A DNA stretch of 64,000 bases from Streptomyces sp. S465 (GCF_026898115.1 NZ_CP114036.1:5946001-6010000), one strand, 5' to 3'. Shown: positions 7,904 through 16,519, counted from the stretch's first letter. The notes: generated by a model from the letters alone, not told the origin. Numbers and translations are program-made.

Positions 7904-9253
7904 ATGAAAACGCCTAACGAAAAGCTGTCCGATTGGCTGGACCGATCCGGAATGAGCCAAGGCGAGTTAGCCCGACGAACAAGAGTTCAAGCCAAGCAAT
8001 GGGGACAGCCACATATTGCCCCGGATGCCACGAGCGTTCGACGCTGGCTGACCGGCGAACAACCCCGACCCCCGGTACCCGACATCCTGGCGGATGTGTT
8101 CTCAGCGGCCATGGGCTACCGAGTCACGACCTACGATCTGGGGCTCGGCGACAGCGCGACGGCGGACAGAGGGCTTGTGTACAGCCCTTCCTTCCTGGCT
8201 ACCGTGGAAGCCGTTGCCGACTTGGGGAGGGCCGACGTGGACCGTCGTAAGTTCTTGGCCTCAGCACCGTTCGCCGCCGTGGCGGGCATCGGACCAAGCC
8301 GGGACTGGCTGTTGTGCACGCTCGACCAGCAGCCCAAGGTCGGACCCCGGGTGAGGCTGGAGGACGTCAGCGCCGTTCGAAACATGTTCGGCGTCTTCCA
8401 GCAGATGGACATCTTCCAGGGTGGCGGTTCGGGCCGCCTCACCTTGGCCGCGTACATGAACGCCCATGTGTTCCCGCTGCTCCGTCGCACCCACACCGAG
8501 CGGGTTCGGCGTGCTCTCTGCGAGGCCGCCGCCGAGCAGACGTATCTGCTGGGTTGGATGGCGTACGACAACGGGGAGCACGGGGCGGCGCAGCGCTACC
8601 TGATCCAGTCGCTCCGTCTTGCCGAGGAGTCACGCAACCCGGCCCTCGGCGCGCATGTGCTGGCCGGGATGGCGGATCAGGCCACGCTTCTCGGGCATCC
8701 CGAGGAGGGCCGAAGGCTCGCCCAGTCGGGCCGCGCGGGACTCACCAAGTCGGCATCCCCTGCATGCCTGGCCGATCTCTGGGCGCTTGAGGCTCGCGCT
8801 TGCGCCAAGCTCGGTGACAAGCGTGCGGCAGTCTCGGCGGTCGCGAAGTCGGAGACCTCGTACGAGAGCGTGCGCCCCGAAGAGGAACAGGAGTGGGCCG
8901 CGTTCATCGACCCGGCGTACCTGCATGGGGAGCACGCCAACACTTTCCGTGATCTTGGTGAGCCGGAGAACGCCAAGGAACACGCCCGCAGGTCAATCGA
9001 CCACGCCCGCAAGCAGAAGCGTGCCCGCCGGGGGGCCATGTCCCAGGCGGCGCTGGCTGCCTCGCATCTCCAGGGCATGGACCTGGAAGCGGCGCACGCT
9101 GCGGGAGTACGGACGATCTCTCTCACGCAGCAGGTCAAGTCGTCCCGAGCGGTCGAGGCGGTCCAGGACTTGCAGAAGCGCATGAAGCCGTTCGGCAGGC
9201 ACCGCCTGGTCGCGGACTTCAACGAGCGAGCGCGTGAGCTGGTGGCCGCCTAA
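7904..9253 (+). CDS. HTH regulator with TPR-like C-terminal domain
   Basis: A 449-aa regulator. Residues about 1-65 form a helix-turn-helix (LSDWLDRSGMSQGELARRTRV ... SVRRWLTGEQP) with an insertion typical of this group. A DVDRRKFL segment follows at about 108, then a long helical region with TPR-like repeats (YLLGWMAYDNGEHGAAQRYL; LAEESRNPALGAHVLAGMADQATLLGHPEEG; AFIDPAYLHGEHANTFRDLGE). This resembles Streptomyces developmental/antibiotic regulators such as NsdA in architecture, though I cannot assign it to one. It is divergent from the small conserved gene at 7667. Confidence 0.8.
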   Translation: MKTPNEKLSDWLDRSGMSQGELARRTRVQAKQWGQPHIAPDATSVRRWLTGEQPRPPVPDILADVFSAAMGYRVTTYDLGLGDSATADRGLVYSPSFLATVEAVADLGRADVDRRKFLASAPFAAVAGIGPSRDWLLCTLDQQPKVGPRVRLEDVSAVRNMFGVFQQMDIFQGGGSGRLTLAAYMNAHVFPLLRRTHTERVRRALCEAAAEQTYLLGWMAYDNGEHGAAQRYLIQSLRLAEESRNPALGAHVLAGMADQATLLGHPEEGRRLAQSGRAGLTKSASPACLADLWALEARACAKLGDKRAAVSAVAKSETSYESVRPEEEQEWAAFIDPAYLHGEHANTFRDLGEPENAKEHARRSIDHARKQKRARRGAMSQAALAASHLQGMDLEAAHAAGVRTISLTQQVKSSRAVEAVQDLQKRMKPFGRHRLVADFNERARELVAA

Positions 9254-9401
9254 CACACGCAGCACCAGTACAGCAGGCCCCTGACCTTGTCAGGGGCCTG
9301 CTGTCTGAAGTGCAACCGAATAGCTCACAGCCGATCCGATCGGGCATGGCGCGGACCTGGTGAGGTAGCGGATCAGGTAGCTACGGGGATGACCGCATGG
9401 C

Positions 9402-9956
9402 ATGGATGCGGCAAAATCGCTCCTCATGGATCAGGGGGCTGCGGCGGTATGGGCCGCTGCTGTTGCTGGCTTCTCAAGCGCTGCTGGAGCGGCTATCGGT
9501 GCCGTACTGGCAGGACGCTCGGCGCGTGAAACGGTCGTTCAAACGGCTGTGGAGGAGAGGGGCCACAGGCATGAGGAGAGGCGGCTGGAGAGCTATGCCG
9601 CGTTCAGGAGCAAGGTCAGCGCGGCAATCCAGGCTCTGGATGAAGCGGTACAAGCGCTACGAGATGGCCAACACGTCACGCAGGAAACCTTCGCCAAAGC
9701 GATCAGAGCTGTCTGGCTCAGCCACCAGGAGGACGTGTGGCCATGTGCCCAACCTCAAGTCATCAACGCGGCGGCAGCGGTTCACAACTGCCTGGACCGC
9801 GCTTCTGAAGCCGTAGCATCCCTTCTCGCCCATCCCGAGGACGCCAGAGACGAGCACACGCCGAGGATGCAGCGGTGGGCGCATCACGTCGAAGAGGTGA
9901 GCATGGCTTATACGTTGTTCTCGACGTGCGCCGGTGAGGCTACCTACGGGACGTAG
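9402..9956 (+). CDS. Hypothetical membrane-anchored protein
   Basis: A 184-aa protein with one N-terminal hydrophobic helix (about residues 12-41, GAAAVWAAAVAGFSSAAGAA) followed by a charged, probably coiled-coil stretch (VQTAVEERGHRHEERRLESYAAFRSKVSAAIQALDEAV) and a helical C-terminus. It looks like an N-in/C-out or signal-anchored protein of unknown role. The start may be ATG 9402 or the internal ATG at 9426; both leave the hydrophobic helix intact. Codon bias is weaker than in the core region. Confidence 0.6.
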   Translation: MDAAKSLLMDQGAAAVWAAAVAGFSSAAGAAIGAVLAGRSARETVVQTAVEERGHRHEERRLESYAAFRSKVSAAIQALDEAVQALRDGQHVTQETFAKAIRAVWLSHQEDVWPCAQPQVINAAAAVHNCLDRASEAVASLLAHPEDARDEHTPRMQRWAHHVEEVSMAYTLFSTCAGEATYGT

Positions 9957-10140
9957 TGCAGGGAGCTAAGCCGGTGGCACCGGGAGATCCAGCCGTAGTG
10001 CCTGACCTCCCGGACCCGCGCAGTCCACTCCTCGGGGAACCCCGCGACACCGATCGGGCAAGCGACCCCCGTGCCCGCGAGCCTGTGCTGCCATGTGACC
10101 CATTGGCCGCAGTTGGCTGGATACGCTAGCCCGTCGCCTA
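9944..10140 (-). pseudogene. C-terminal gene remnant cut by the IS701-type element
   Basis: The minus strand encodes a Trp/Cys-rich segment containing YPANCGQWVTWQHRLAGTGV, CPIGVAGFPEEWTARV and YGWISRCHRL, ending at a TAG at 9946-9944. No start codon precedes it before the CTAG target site at 10138-10141, so the 5' part appears to have been lost at the insertion. The protein is not recognised. Confidence 0.35.
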
Positions 10141-10141
10141 G
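10138..10141. repeat. Target-site duplication CTAG (left)
   Basis: CTAG directly abuts the left terminal inverted repeat; the matching copy is at 12306-12309. Confidence 0.65.
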
Positions 10142-10266
10142 TACTCCAGTCTGGTTTCGTGATCTATCCAGCGGGTTCGTGGGTGGTTCGTCGTCGGTGA
10201 GGTTCCCCCGAGATGCGGTGTGAGGTGACAGCAGGTCAGATGGGTCTCACGAGAGGAGACCAGACG

Positions 10267-10575
10267 ATGCCTGCCCCGAGGAAATACCCGCTGGAGTTGC
10301 GTGACCGCGCGGTCCGCATGTACCGCGCCGCCGAGCCGAAGCCCGTCATCCGCCGCATGGCCGAGGAACTCGGGGTGCATCATGAGGCCCTGCGCACCTG
10401 GATCCGGCAGGCCGAGGCCGACGCCGGCGAGCGGGACGACCTGCTCACCACCGCCGAGCGCGAGGAGCTGGTGGCCTTGCGCAAGGAGAACGCCCAGCTC
10501 AAGCGGGCGAACGAGGTCCTGCGGACGGCCTCGGCTTTTTTCGCGGCCCAGCTCGACCCGACCCGGCCCAGGTGA
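10267..10575 (+). CDS. IS3-family transposase OrfA
   Basis: A 102-aa DNA-binding subunit. The HTH_Tnp_1 domain (YPLELRDRAVRMYRAAEPKPVIRRMAEELGVHHEALRTWIRQAE) is followed by a leucine-zipper-like helix (LVALRKENAQLKRANEVLRTAS). The ATG at 10267 has GAGAGGAGACC upstream. A TTTTTT run at 10536-10541 is placed so that a -1 slip enters the orfB frame, as in programmed OrfAB synthesis of IS3 elements; the stop overlaps the orfB GTG (GTGA). Confidence 0.85.
   Translation: MPAPRKYPLELRDRAVRMYRAAEPKPVIRRMAEELGVHHEALRTWIRQAEADAGERDDLLTTAEREELVALRKENAQLKRANEVLRTASAFFAAQLDPTRPR
10536..10541 (+). promoter_or_regulatory. Candidate -1 frameshift slippery site (T6)
   Basis: Six T residues near the end of orfA allow a -1 slip from the orfA frame into the orfB frame, which is open from here to its start. 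This is the known expression mechanism of IS3 transposases. Confidence 0.5.
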
Positions 10576-11490
10576 CCTCGCTCATCGACGAGCACCCGCA
10601 CCTGGGGGTCGAGCCCGTACTCCGGGAACTGAACATCCCCTCCTCCACCTACTACCGCTGGCGACACGCTGAGAAGGAGCCGTGCGAACGGCGCCGCCAG
10701 GACGCCGACCTGACGAGCAGGATCCGCCAGGTCCACCAGGACTCCGGCGGCATCTACGGCTCACCCCGCGTGCACGCCGTCCTCAGGCGCGAGGGCATCC
10801 ACGTCGGCAGGAAACGAGTCGAACGGCTCATGCGCCAGGCTGGCCTGGCCGGGATCAGCCCCCGCCAGGGCAAGGGCTTCACCCGCCGTGACCCGGACGA
10901 CGATCTCGCCTGACCTGGTGCAACGCGACTTCACCGCGCCCGCGCCGAACCGATTGTGGGTCACCGACCTGACCATGATCCCCACCAGAGAGGGGCCACT
11001 GTGGCTGTCGGCCATCCGGGACGCATTCTCCCGCAGGGTCGTGGCCTGGGAGACCTCCGCCCGCGCGGACGCCGACCTCGTCCTGTCATCCCTGGAGTAT
11101 GCCCTCACCAGCCGCGAGGTCACCCCCGGCGAGCTCATCCACCATGCCGACCACGGCACGCAATACACCTCCATCAGGCTCACGACACGCCTGGTCAGAG
11201 CAGGGGTCCAGGCGTCCATGGGCTCGGTCGGCGACTCGTTCGACAACGCCCTGGCGGAGAACCTGTGGATACTGATCAAAACCGAGTGCGTCCGCGGCCG
11301 CGTCTTCGCCACCAGGGCCGAGGCGAACCTCGCCCTCTTCGAATACATCGACGGCTTCTACAACCCCCGCCGCATCCAGCAACGGCTCGGCTACCTCAGC
11401 CCGATCGAGTTCGAGGAGAAGCACTACGCCGACCAGGCAGCGGCCGAACCAGTGAACCTGAAACCACGTCAACCCGCCCTGACCAGCTAA
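10572..11490 (+). pseudogene. IS3-family transposase OrfB, frameshifted
   Basis: The integrase-type catalytic subunit is split. The first part (GTG 10572 to a TGA at 10911-10913) holds the HTH_21 region (DSGGIYGSPRVHAVLRREG). The second part, in the +1 frame from about 10909, holds the rve DDE core: LWVTDLTMIP, HHADHGTQYTS and the final ENLWILIKTE. Losing two bases of a CC run at the GATCTCGCCTGACC junction, or gaining one base, would explain the break. The stop ends transposase synthesis unless the shift is a sequencing error. Confidence 0.8.
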
Positions 11491-11829
11491 TCAGCCACAC
11501 CCGCACAGCGGGGAAACCTCAGCGCCGAGGTGTTCGGCGGCGTAGGCACGCAGGTCATCACGGACCGCATCGGCGTCCCAGCGGGCGTAGCGCAGCAGGC
11601 GTTGCATCGGCCCCGGCCGGACATGGCCCGCCTGTTCGGCCAGCTGCCAGCAGTTCTTCCGTTCGACGCGCGACAGCAGTCCGAGCAGGTAGGCGCGGGC
11701 CGCAGCCCGGGGCTCAACTCGCCCGAATCTGCCCGCGATCCGGGCCATGACCTGGTCGAACATCGCCCGCCAGCGGGCAGGGTCTACGCTATGGCCTGCG
11801 GCCACCGCACGATCTTCAGGAGTCCACAC
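11491..11829 (-). pseudogene. IS701-family transposase, N-terminal fragment
   Basis: About 96 residues of an IS701-type transposase N-terminus remain (RWRAMFDQVMARIAGRFGRVEPRAAARAYL ... RKNCWQLAEQAGHVRPGPMQRLLRYARWDADAVRDDLRAYAAEHLG in shortened form), then the frame enters the IS3 right end and stops. Family members are about 400 aa and carry the DDE catalytic residues downstream of this point, all missing here. Confidence 0.75.
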
Positions 11830-11905
11830 AACCTCCGATGATCACGCGGTGGCCGTACCTGTTCCCAGCCGGGTCCGAGCAAGATCGCAAAATCAGACTG
11901 CACCT

Positions 11906-12211
11906 CTACTCAGGCAGGTCCTCAACGAAAAGGAGCCGCCGGTCGAGTGCCGCCTGACGCAGACTCAGTGCCTCTGCATACTCGGGTGATTCATACCATT
12001 TCCTGGCCCGGTCCATGTCAGGGAACTCGACGATCACAAGGCGGCGCCTGGGAGACCACGCCCCTTCAACAGGGTCCGGTTGCACCCCACGCACAACGTA
12101 GCGGCCTCCGTGTCGATGGATCGAAGCTTCGGCCAACATTTTGTATTCGTTCGCAAGTGTCTGGTTCAGAATCTCTACCTCGGAGATGACATAAGCAGCC
12201 ATGCGGGTCAT
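11906..12211 (-). CDS. DUF1330-domain protein, passenger of the IS701-type element
   Basis: A 101-aa protein of the DUF1330 ferredoxin-like (dimeric alpha/beta barrel) family. The family pattern is visible: AYVISEVEILNQ at the start, GGRYVVRGV in the middle, RRLVIVEFPDMDRARKWYES and EALSLRQAALDRRLLFVE at the end. Biochemical roles in this family are mostly unknown. The ATG at 12211 has TGGAAG just upstream. It lies between the transposase start and the right terminal repeat of the IS701-type element, so it moves with that element. Confidence 0.75.
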   Translation of the reverse strand: MTRMAAYVISEVEILNQTLANEYKMLAEASIHRHGGRYVVRGVQPDPVEGAWSPRRRLVIVEFPDMDRARKWYESPEYAEALSLRQAALDRRLLFVEDLPE

Positions 12212-12305
12212 GCTTCCACGGACCATGAACGCGTGTCCTTGAGCCTCTACGACCGCTGCTCCAGACACGACTGAAGCACCCAGATCACGAAACCGCACTG
12301 GAGTA

Positions 12306-12309
12306 CTAG
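12306..12309. repeat. Target-site duplication CTAG (right)
   Basis: CTAG directly abuts the right terminal inverted repeat; the matching copy is at 10138-10141. Confidence 0.65.
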
Positions 12310-12404
12310 GCGCGGTCATAGCGAACTGTGCTTCTCATGGACTCCGGCGCAGACTCGGCATGGATAGCGGCCCGTAGGTGCGGAGTTGGGGCTGTGTCGG
12401 CGGG

Positions 12405-14630
12405 CTAGATGCGACTTCCCTGAGTCGACTCCATCAGTTGGTTGTTGACCGCCCGGAGAAGGACCTCGGGTGCCCCGCCGTCATCGTCTTCGTTGACAAA
12501 GACGCGCACCTCTCTATGCGCGCGGCTGAGCGCGAGGTAAAGGAGCGACAGATACCGGATGCGTTCGTTAGCGGTCGGAACGGAGGTGTTCAGGTCCGGT
12601 ATGCCAGCTACGAGTACCGTGTCGAACTGCAGCCCGGCCAAGTACTCCGCTGTCCCGACCACGAGCCCTCGGCGTCGATAGCCCAGACCTTCGATGTCGG
12701 ACCGGCCGGAGACGGTGGACACGTGGAACTTACCGGAGTGCCCGATCTGGGATGCGAGCCTGCTGAATCTCGGCCATTGGCGGAAGTCGACCACCGCGAG
12801 TGCCAGCCGGCCCGACGAGTACAGGTCCTGCACCGCGCGGATGATGTCACCCTCCTCGCCCGCACGGGACGCTGCTGAGATCAGGCGTGGCAGGGAGCCG
12901 TCCGCCTGTGCCGACTCCACCCGGGTGAAGTCGATGTCCCAGTCCTGCCCGAGATTGAGGGTCGGGAATTCATGGTGGACGTGCTTGATGAGTTCGAGGA
13001 TCTGCGGTGTGAATCTGTGAACGGTCGTAAGCTCGAAGTTCGTGACATCGCCGAGGCCGTCGTCCGCTGGCGCTCCACTTGACGATCTGGTTTCGTCCGC
13101 TGCCAAACCGATGAAAGCCTCGGACGGTGACTGCCGAGGATCCACGGCCATGAAGACACGGGGGTAGACCGATGTGTCACGTGTGAGGTAGTGGAGCACC
13201 TGTCGCTCCAACGGGCTGAACAGATGAAACTCGTCCACGAATACCAGGTCATAGCCGTGCACTCGACGTGCGCGGTTCCAGGTGTTCGTCGAAAGATGGA
13301 TCAGGAAGTCCGCGAGTACCTGATCCGATGTGGTGAGTGCGCGCTCGTCGAGGCTCGCCCAGTAGCGCGTGTACAGCTCGAAGACGACACGCGAATCTTC
13401 CCGGGAGTTGAGGGGTAGCATCCAGGACGCACGTGGTAGTTGGAAGTACCGCAAGTCGGATCCTGCCCCGGGGAAGATAGCTGCAGCCCCGATGACGGAT
13501 CCGAATTCGATTAGTAGATCCCAGGCGAGCGCGCGCCGTTCGTCGTCTGCCGAGCCGAATCTCATGCGCAGACTTTCGCTGACGCGCCCCTTGTAGGTGA
13601 TCCAGTCTCCGGTGATGAACTCGTCCAGTACCTCCTGGATCATGTCCAATTGAGCCTGTTTTCCGCTGAGACTGTCCTCTCCGATCAAGCTGAACCCGGA
13701 GGACACGTCCTGGACGTACTGGGGGGAGATCGTCTTCGCGATTTCGAGAAGGGGGAAGACATCGATCTCGGGCAGCAGATCGAGGCCCATCGAGTCGATG
13801 GAGTCCGAGATCTGGGCAGCCAGTGCCCAGCTGTGGGTCACGACGAGAACGCGTAAGTCTCCTCCGGCCTGGCGGGCTTTCAGGACCTCCCGGATTGCCT
13901 TGAGTGTTAGGGCGAGTGTCTTGCCAGATCCTGCAGGGCCACGGAGTCGAATCGACTTGTCCGTGTCCGCGTCGATGAAGGCACGCTGCTCCTTGCTAAT
14001 GGCCCCCAACCATTGCTCGTAGGTCCAGCCCTTGGTCGTCGACTGTTCGAGTGCGGGAAGGCTCATCTCGACATCCGCAGGCTGGGAGCGCAGCTGCGCG
14101 AAGTGATCCTGGGCGGCTGCGACGGCCTGTAGCCAGACGGCGTCCAGATCGGGCGCCGCGGGTCGCCTGGAGTCGAACTCTTCGAGCGTTGATTTGTTGT
14201 CCGACGTGGTGGTCGTCCAAAAGATGATGTCGGCGCGATCCCCGGAGGTTACTTCCGTGATCCATCGGCTCGAAAGAGAGTCGATCTTCGACGTAGCCCG
14301 GAAGGCGATGTAATTATTGAACTTGTATTGGTGCCACTGTCGCGGAAGATTGAGAGGTCCTGGAGTTCTAGCCCGCTCAGCGAAGCTCTTCATCCGACTC
14401 AAAACGTCTCTCCGAAGACTGACGAGATGCTCCGGAACGAAGGGCTCCTTTGCGTTCTGTTCGCGCATGACAACGATGCGCTGGACTCCTTGGTCATCGT
14501 TCGCGGCGAGCAGGCAGTCCACTTCCTCTGTGCCGTATTTGTAGAGCACCGCTGACGACGAGACGGCATCAGGGGACAGCCCGGTTGCAAGCTCACTCAG
14601 CGCACGGACTGTCGTTACTAATGGCTTCAT
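12405..14630 (-). CDS. SF1 (UvrD-like) helicase / DUF2075-type ATPase
   Basis: A 741-aa protein. An uncharacterised N-terminal domain (about 1-200) precedes the motor: Walker A GPAGSGKTLA (231-240), Walker B DLVFVDEFHLF (DE at about 467-468), a motif III-like MAVDPRQS (about 494-501), TVHRF, and a degenerate motif VI LALSRAH (about 699-705). The motif order is that of superfamily 1 helicases, but several motifs depart from UvrD consensus. Its ATG overlaps the stop of the gene upstream, so the two are co-translated. GC bias is lower than in the core genes, pointing to transfer. Defence or DNA repair are plausible roles, not shown. Confidence 0.75.
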   Translation of the reverse strand: MKPLVTTVRALSELATGLSPDAVSSSAVLYKYGTEEVDCLLAANDDQGVQRIVVMREQNAKEPFVPEHLVSLRRDVLSRMKSFAERARTPGPLNLPRQWHQYKFNNYIAFRATSKIDSLSSRWITEVTSGDRADIIFWTTTTSDNKSTLEEFDSRRPAAPDLDAVWLQAVAAAQDHFAQLRSQPADVEMSLPALEQSTTKGWTYEQWLGAISKEQRAFIDADTDKSIRLRGPAGSGKTLALTLKAIREVLKARQAGGDLRVLVVTHSWALAAQISDSIDSMGLDLLPEIDVFPLLEIAKTISPQYVQDVSSGFSLIGEDSLSGKQAQLDMIQEVLDEFITGDWITYKGRVSESLRMRFGSADDERRALAWDLLIEFGSVIGAAAIFPGAGSDLRYFQLPRASWMLPLNSREDSRVVFELYTRYWASLDERALTTSDQVLADFLIHLSTNTWNRARRVHGYDLVFVDEFHLFSPLERQVLHYLTRDTSVYPRVFMAVDPRQSPSEAFIGLAADETRSSSGAPADDGLGDVTNFELTTVHRFTPQILELIKHVHHEFPTLNLGQDWDIDFTRVESAQADGSLPRLISAASRAGEEGDIIRAVQDLYSSGRLALAVVDFRQWPRFSRLASQIGHSGKFHVSTVSGRSDIEGLGYRRRGLVVGTAEYLAGLQFDTVLVAGIPDLNTSVPTANERIRYLSLLYLALSRAHREVRVFVNEDDDGGAPEVLLRAVNNQLMESTQGSRI

Positions 14631-15457
14631 GCGTACTTTCCCCCCAGGAGGTCTGCGTGCAGGTCGCGATGTTCTTCGTACTGGTGAGGAAGCCCAATCG
14701 ACATGAAGACCATCGCGAATCTCTGCACGAGGGCATGTGTGAACCGATCTCGCATACGTGAGATTCGGCGGTATGTGACTTCGCGGTGCGACGGCCCCAG
14801 CGAGATATCGGGCTCCCAGATCTGCTCGATGTGGCGGAGATAGGCGAAGTAACCCTCGTCCTGCCCGGGGCTTATGGCCGTCAGGAAAAGCGCGTCACCT
14901 GGTGGCTGTGCGTAGGGCTCTCGCAGCTTGTCCATGACCCGCTTCACCGCGTTCTGCCGTTTTGGGGGGTTGGGAGCGCTGAGTTGCGCCTCCACTAAGA
15001 GGCGGATGCCCTCCTCAAGGTTGTCCGTCGGCGTATCCATCGTGCGGATGGCTTCGAAAGCGGCCATTGCCCTCTGTGCGTCCGCCTGCTGCAACTCGAG
15101 CATCTTGACGATGTCGGAGGGTTCCTCTTCACTCGCCCATTCCCGAAGTCGGCAGTCGCTGATTGTGGGAGCCGGGTACTTCGAGAGAATCTGACGTATC
15201 TCGCTTACCTGCGACCTGGCGAGTCGCGCACGGATCTTGGGGATCTGCATTTCTGAGAGATACTCCTCCGCCGCGAGGAGCGGGACGCAGGTGACGCGGC
15301 CCTGATGCTTGGCGTGGGCGAAGTCGCAGTCGGCTGTCATGACGAGGAGGTGTTGCTGCCACATCGTCGCTCCTGGCTCTACAGCTTCCAGGACGTCGCC
15401 CTGTCGTAATGGGTCGGCCGCGCCGACCTCACGGTACTCAGCGAACGGCTCGTCCAC
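14627..15457 (-). CDS. Uncharacterised 276-aa partner of the helicase
   Basis: It is not a named enzyme. The N-terminal third has LLVMTADCDFAHAKHQGRV, a cysteine/aspartate motif like the SQxCDI motif seen in some mobile-island proteins. The C-terminal part ends with RISRMRDRFTHALVQRFAMVFMSIGLP, which resembles the conserved tail of the same proteins. The centre is helical and charged. No signal peptide or membrane segment is visible. It overlaps the helicase gene by 4 nt (ATGA) and is first in this two-gene operon. Confidence 0.6.
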   Translation of the reverse strand: MDEPFAEYREVGAADPLRQGDVLEAVEPGATMWQQHLLVMTADCDFAHAKHQGRVTCVPLLAAEEYLSEMQIPKIRARLARSQVSEIRQILSKYPAPTISDCRLREWASEEEPSDIVKMLELQQADAQRAMAAFEAIRTMDTPTDNLEEGIRLLVEAQLSAPNPPKRQNAVKRVMDKLREPYAQPPGDALFLTAISPGQDEGYFAYLRHIEQIWEPDISLGPSHREVTYRRISRMRDRFTHALVQRFAMVFMSIGLPHQYEEHRDLHADLLGGKYA

Positions 15458-15677
15458 CGTGTGTCCCCCTCGTCTGATCCGGTTCGCATCGCGCCGCTAC
15501 CGTATCCGGTTTGCGGCGGTGCACCACAGAGTTGACGGTCTTGGACGAATGTCCCTGCCTTCGGCCGAAGCGGCGTCATTGATCCACGGAGAGCACACGC
15601 CTCCATACGTGCCCCCATCCGTCCGGGGTGACGGATGGGGCGGCGATGATTGTTGTCTTGCGTTGGGCCGCGCGAGG

Positions 15678-16385
15678 TTACTGCTCCGTCGGTTCTGGCG
15701 CGGGGGCGATGCCAGTAGGGCAGGACGCCCCCCAGTTCGTCTCGAACGGGGTACTTAGCTTGACCCCCGTGCCGCCGATGCCGCAGTAGCCCGCCGGGTT
15801 CTTGTCCAGGTACTGCTGGTGGTATGCCTCCGCGTAGTAGAAGGGGCCCGCGGGGAGGATTTCGGTGGTGATCTGGCCGTAGCCGGAGCCGGTGAGGACG
15901 GACTGGTAGGCGGTGCGGGAGGCTTCGGCCTCGGACTGCTGCTCGGGGGAGTGGGTGTAGATCGCCGAGCGGTACTGGGTGCCGACGTCGTTGCCCTGGC
16001 GGAAGCCCTGGGTGGGGTCGTGGGACTCCCAGAAGAGCTTCAGGAGGGCGCCGTAGGAGGTGACGGTCGGGTCGAAGACGACCCGGACGGCCTCGGTGTG
16101 GGCGGTGAGGCCGGAGCAGACCTCCTCGTAGGTGGGGTTCTCGGTGTGGCCGCCCTGGTAGCCGACGAGCGTGGTCCACACGCCCGGGGCCTGCCAGAAC
16201 GTGCGCTCCGCGCCCCAGAAGCAGCCCAGGCCGAAGTCGGCGACGACCAGGCCCTCCGGGTACGGGCCGGTCAGCGGGTTGCCCAGGACCGTGTGGCGGT
16301 CGGGGACGGGGAAGCCCGGTTCGGGGCGGCCCTTCAGCGCCTCCTCGGGGGTGGGGAGGTGGTTCTTGTGGCGGCTGAACAACAT
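15678..16385 (-). CDS. msrA: Peptide-methionine (S)-S-oxide reductase MsrA
   Basis: A 235-aa enzyme that reduces methionine-S-sulfoxide in proteins using thioredoxin. The catalytic motif GCFWGAER (Cys at residue 55) is intact. PGVWTTLVGYQGGHTENPTYEEVCSG, HDPTQGFRQGNDVGTQYRS and YHQQYLDKNP complete the family signature. The C-terminus is longer than in E. coli and includes GYCGIGGTGV, which could hold the resolving cysteine. The ATG at 16385 has GGGAG 7 nt upstream. Confidence 0.93.
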   Translation of the reverse strand: MLFSRHKNHLPTPEEALKGRPEPGFPVPDRHTVLGNPLTGPYPEGLVVADFGLGCFWGAERTFWQAPGVWTTLVGYQGGHTENPTYEEVCSGLTAHTEAVRVVFDPTVTSYGALLKLFWESHDPTQGFRQGNDVGTQYRSAIYTHSPEQQSEAEASRTAYQSVLTGSGYGQITTEILPAGPFYYAEAYHQQYLDKNPAGYCGIGGTGVKLSTPFETNWGASCPTGIAPAPEPTEQ

Positions 16386-16519
16386 CACGGGGCTCCCATG
16401 CGGATCCGGCTGGCTGGTGGGTGCGTTGCGTATAACGGGCTTCGGGGGGTTGGCATTCCGCCCCGGCCCCGGGGTGGTGCCCAGGCCGACGGTGCTCAGC
16501 GGCGCGGCCGCGTCGCCGC

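Larger units (their letters stand above)
10198..11521 (+). mobile_element. IS3-family insertion sequence
   Basis: The element is about 1,324 bp. The left end TGAGGTTCCCCCGAGATGCGG at 10198 matches the inverted right end ending at 11521 (TGAGGTTTCCCCGCTGTGCGG on the complementary strand). It contains orfA and a frameshifted orfB. No short direct repeat flanks it, consistent with a deletion that accompanied or followed insertion into the IS701-type transposase gene. Confidence 0.8.
10142..12305. mobile_element. IS701-type element carrying DUF1330 gene, interrupted by IS3
   Basis: TACTCCAGT-CT-GGTTTCGTGATCT at 10142-10165 and its inverted copy at 12282-12305 (22 of 24 positions match) are flanked on both sides by CTAG (10138-10141 and 12306-12309), which matches the YTAR target duplication known for IS701. 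Inside are the N-terminus of an IS701-like transposase, a DUF1330 gene and a complete IS3-family element. The rest of the transposase is missing, so the element is probably dead. Confidence 0.75.

Noticed and set aside
10213..10266. Upstream ATG for IS3 OrfA
   Set aside because: The extension overlaps the terminal inverted repeat and the ATG at 10267 has the better ribosome site.
12378..12878. Plus-strand frame opposite the helicase 3' end
   Set aside because: Antisense to the helicase coding sequence with no supporting start.
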